Below, one piece after another: positions 62,077 to 64,000 of a stretch of 64,000 nt of DNA. Under the pieces are notes generated by a model. That model was not told the DNA's origin and did not search any database. It worked only from the letters and a program-made list of their open reading frames with translations. Position numbers and translations under genes: made by a program. The DNA is from Patagioenas fasciata (Eukaryota; Chordata; Aves; Columbiformes; Columbidae). Numbering within the stretch: the first letter of the stretch is position 1; each line of letters begins with the position of its first letter. The stretch spans positions 48,211,661 to 48,275,660 of the forward strand of contig NC_092522.1 of assembly GCF_037038585.1 (NCBI RefSeq), in the 5' to 3' direction.

Positions 62077-64000
62077 TCTCTGTAATTGCCTGCTAATTAA
62101 GTAAATGGGTGATGACAACCATCACCATACTAACTTTAAGTGGCATCTTAATTTACCTTATTGGCCTGTTTACAGTCTGGATAGCTATTCCTGAATAACT
62201 GTTAGCTGTGACCAGTCTCATTCCAGACCCAAGGGCTGTCATGATCCTGACACACATGAACGATCTGGCTTGTACTCCTTGAAAGGAGAATGATATAAGT
62301 ATGGATTGAGAAAGTAAATGTTGCATAAACATGATTTGGTGAATACTTGGTTCCTAATGTGTGGAAATTGAGAAAAGGGGAAGTGAGGAAGCACAGAGTC
62401 TTCAACCTGTCAGGTAAAAATCAGAGACTGCAAGACTCCTGCATTAGAAGGAAAACACTGGAATATATAGAGATGGGAGCTACATCGTGACAGGTGAAGG
62501 ATTTCCAGTGTATGCAGAAAACATGGTATGCAGATGTGCACCATCACTTTTATGGAAAGTTAACAAATCCTTGAAATGGAAGGAAAACCATATATATGCT
62601 TTTTGTTTTGTAGATATACATGTGCATAATGAAATCTTCCTAGTGAAATGTGGACAACCTAGTTAGTGATGTGATGAAAGGCTGCTGTGTGCTGAAACAG
62701 CAGTTCATGAGACTGGCACTGTTTTTTCCCTCAAGACCTGACATTTTGGGTAGAAAATGTGAGTGGATTCCTGAATAAGACTAATATAAAAAACAAGACT
62801 GAAACTGTACAACCTTCTTTTAAGCAGAATGACACGATTCCTTAAAATGTAGTTTTAGTGAGTGTCCCCCATGCTCCCATTCTCAGGACAGTCTTCTACA
62901 ATTTACTAGTTTAAATTTGTCACTGCCAATGCAGGCCTCATGTTATCAAGCCTTCTCAAATGCAAGTAGCCTTTTGATTTTTCTAAATATTGTTTTAGAT
63001 GATTACATAGCAATATTGACCCCTCTGTTTTGGCCCAGATTGCTGCCCGAGCTTTGGATTTTAACATGGTTTTCTAGCTAAGAGGTGGGGGTGGGGGAAA
63101 GTCTTCCTTCATGTAAAATCAAAACTGTTGACCAGAAATTAAGTCTACATTTTCAGAAAGCTACTTATCCTCTAGGAAGAAGAGGCGGTTATCTTCCTAG
63201 ACACCATAGACTTAAAAATATTCTGGAGTCTATAAAATCTCTAAGTTAAATTTAAGTCTATTAAACAGTCTTTAGAGTAGTTAAAGAACAAGGTGAGAGG
63301 GAATTTGTACTTACATTTAACTTTGAAGGTAGTACTAAAATCTACATACACTTATTTTAAAAAAATCATTTTTAATGTGGAATCAAACTAATGGAATTGT
63401 GGATGCAATTATATGCAAAAATATTTTTGCTTTATACACACACTGTAGTGTGAATGTCCATATTGAGGAATGCAGCCTTGGACATGCAGAAAAATTTGTT
63501 TTTATACAGTTTGTCTGGAAGAAATTGAAACACATGAATTGTACACTTGCATAGAAACATAAGTATTTATTAAAATTCTAGATTTTTTTAAAGTGAAAAA
63601 TAATTTACCACAACTGATGGTTATTAAGTCCTGGACTATTTTGCTTTTATTGCCTTTTGCATTACAAGAGACTACTGATCGTACTTTAATCAAGCCAATA
63701 AAAATTCATGTGAACTTATTGTATGTTTATTTTAGTGCATCTTTAACTGCCTTGTTTGGGTTTTTTTATTCTCTTGTACATTAATTTGTTTAAAAATGCA
63801 GAAAAGCTAGCTGAGCAGATTCTGTAGAAAGTTCTTTAAAATCACTTGCGTTATGAATTGTCCTAGATAAGCACACTTTTCTTAAAGGGTCATACATAAT
63901 GTTGACATAAATAGCTGAGACCTTTTGTAAACCATTTATAATTTGTTGACAAAAGTGCAATCAGAGTTCAGTTTAGGGGGAAACATTTCTCTAGGTTATA

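Larger units (their letters stand above)
46981..64000 (+). other. Putative intron 2, extending past the window
   Basis: AT-rich DNA after the donor at 46,981. It holds the LTR at 50,647, CR1 fragments at 52,502 and 53,662, several poly-T runs and A/C-rich tracts, and one unplaced exon-like segment at 51,486. No open segment with good splice sites in the required phase 0 was found, so I infer that the next coding exon lies to the right of 64,000. Other than these items nothing gene-like is seen. Confidence 0.4.

Noticed and set aside
1-64000. CRISPR arrays, rRNA, tRNA, riboswitches, operons
   Set aside because: No regularly spaced repeats, rRNA blocks or tRNA cloverleaf signatures were seen. 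The DNA is vertebrate in character.

Overview
The window looks like vertebrate genomic DNA, most likely from a bird. The main evidence is the repeat content. It carries several 3'-truncated CR1 LINE copies ending in the typical TTCTATGATTCTATGA-like tail, a solo LTR of a kind I associate with avian class III (ERVL-like) retroviruses, a small palindromic hAT-type element, and old MIR-like SINE fragments. No bacterial, plasmid or phage gene organisation is present. Almost all ORFs of 60-130 codons are chance openings in AT-rich intergenic or intronic DNA, or readings of GC-rich promoter DNA that lacks stop codons.

Layout. Positions 1-18,950 hold no gene I can support. They contain two MIR-like fragments (about 2,318 and 8,775), a minus-strand CR1 3' fragment (12,224-12,842), a 180-bp palindromic hAT MITE (15,516-15,695), a short minisatellite (15,894-15,940) and a polypyrimidine tract (3,976-4,075). 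A small GC-rich, CpG-dense patch with a GCCGG pentamer repeat lies at 18,960-19,390. The main CpG island spans about 20,990-22,530. It has CCAAT boxes and GC boxes, and it leads into a first coding exon (21,995-22,051) that ends at a strong GTAAGG splice donor.

From 22,052 to the right edge I read one large plus-strand transcription unit. Its introns are long, AT-rich and full of poly-T runs. The best downstream exon is a 42-bp exon at 46,939-46,980, which starts and ends in the phase left by exon 1. Weaker candidates with plausible splice sites lie at 30,000-30,061, 33,108-33,183, 33,347-33,468 and 51,486-51,557. I could not identify the gene. The remaining exons would lie beyond position 64,000. 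The introns hold CR1 fragments at 31,403, 42,970, 52,502 and 53,662, and an LTR at 50,647-51,259 flanked by a 5-bp target duplication.

I found no new multi-gene system, CRISPR array, rRNA or tRNA. The points most worth a second look are: the pentanucleotide tract of ten units ending 19 bp before the start codon; the open frame running upstream of that start codon; the second CpG-rich patch about 2.6 kb upstream; the frame-compatible candidate cassette exons; and a CR1 copy with an internal deletion that joins its endonuclease region to its 3' end.
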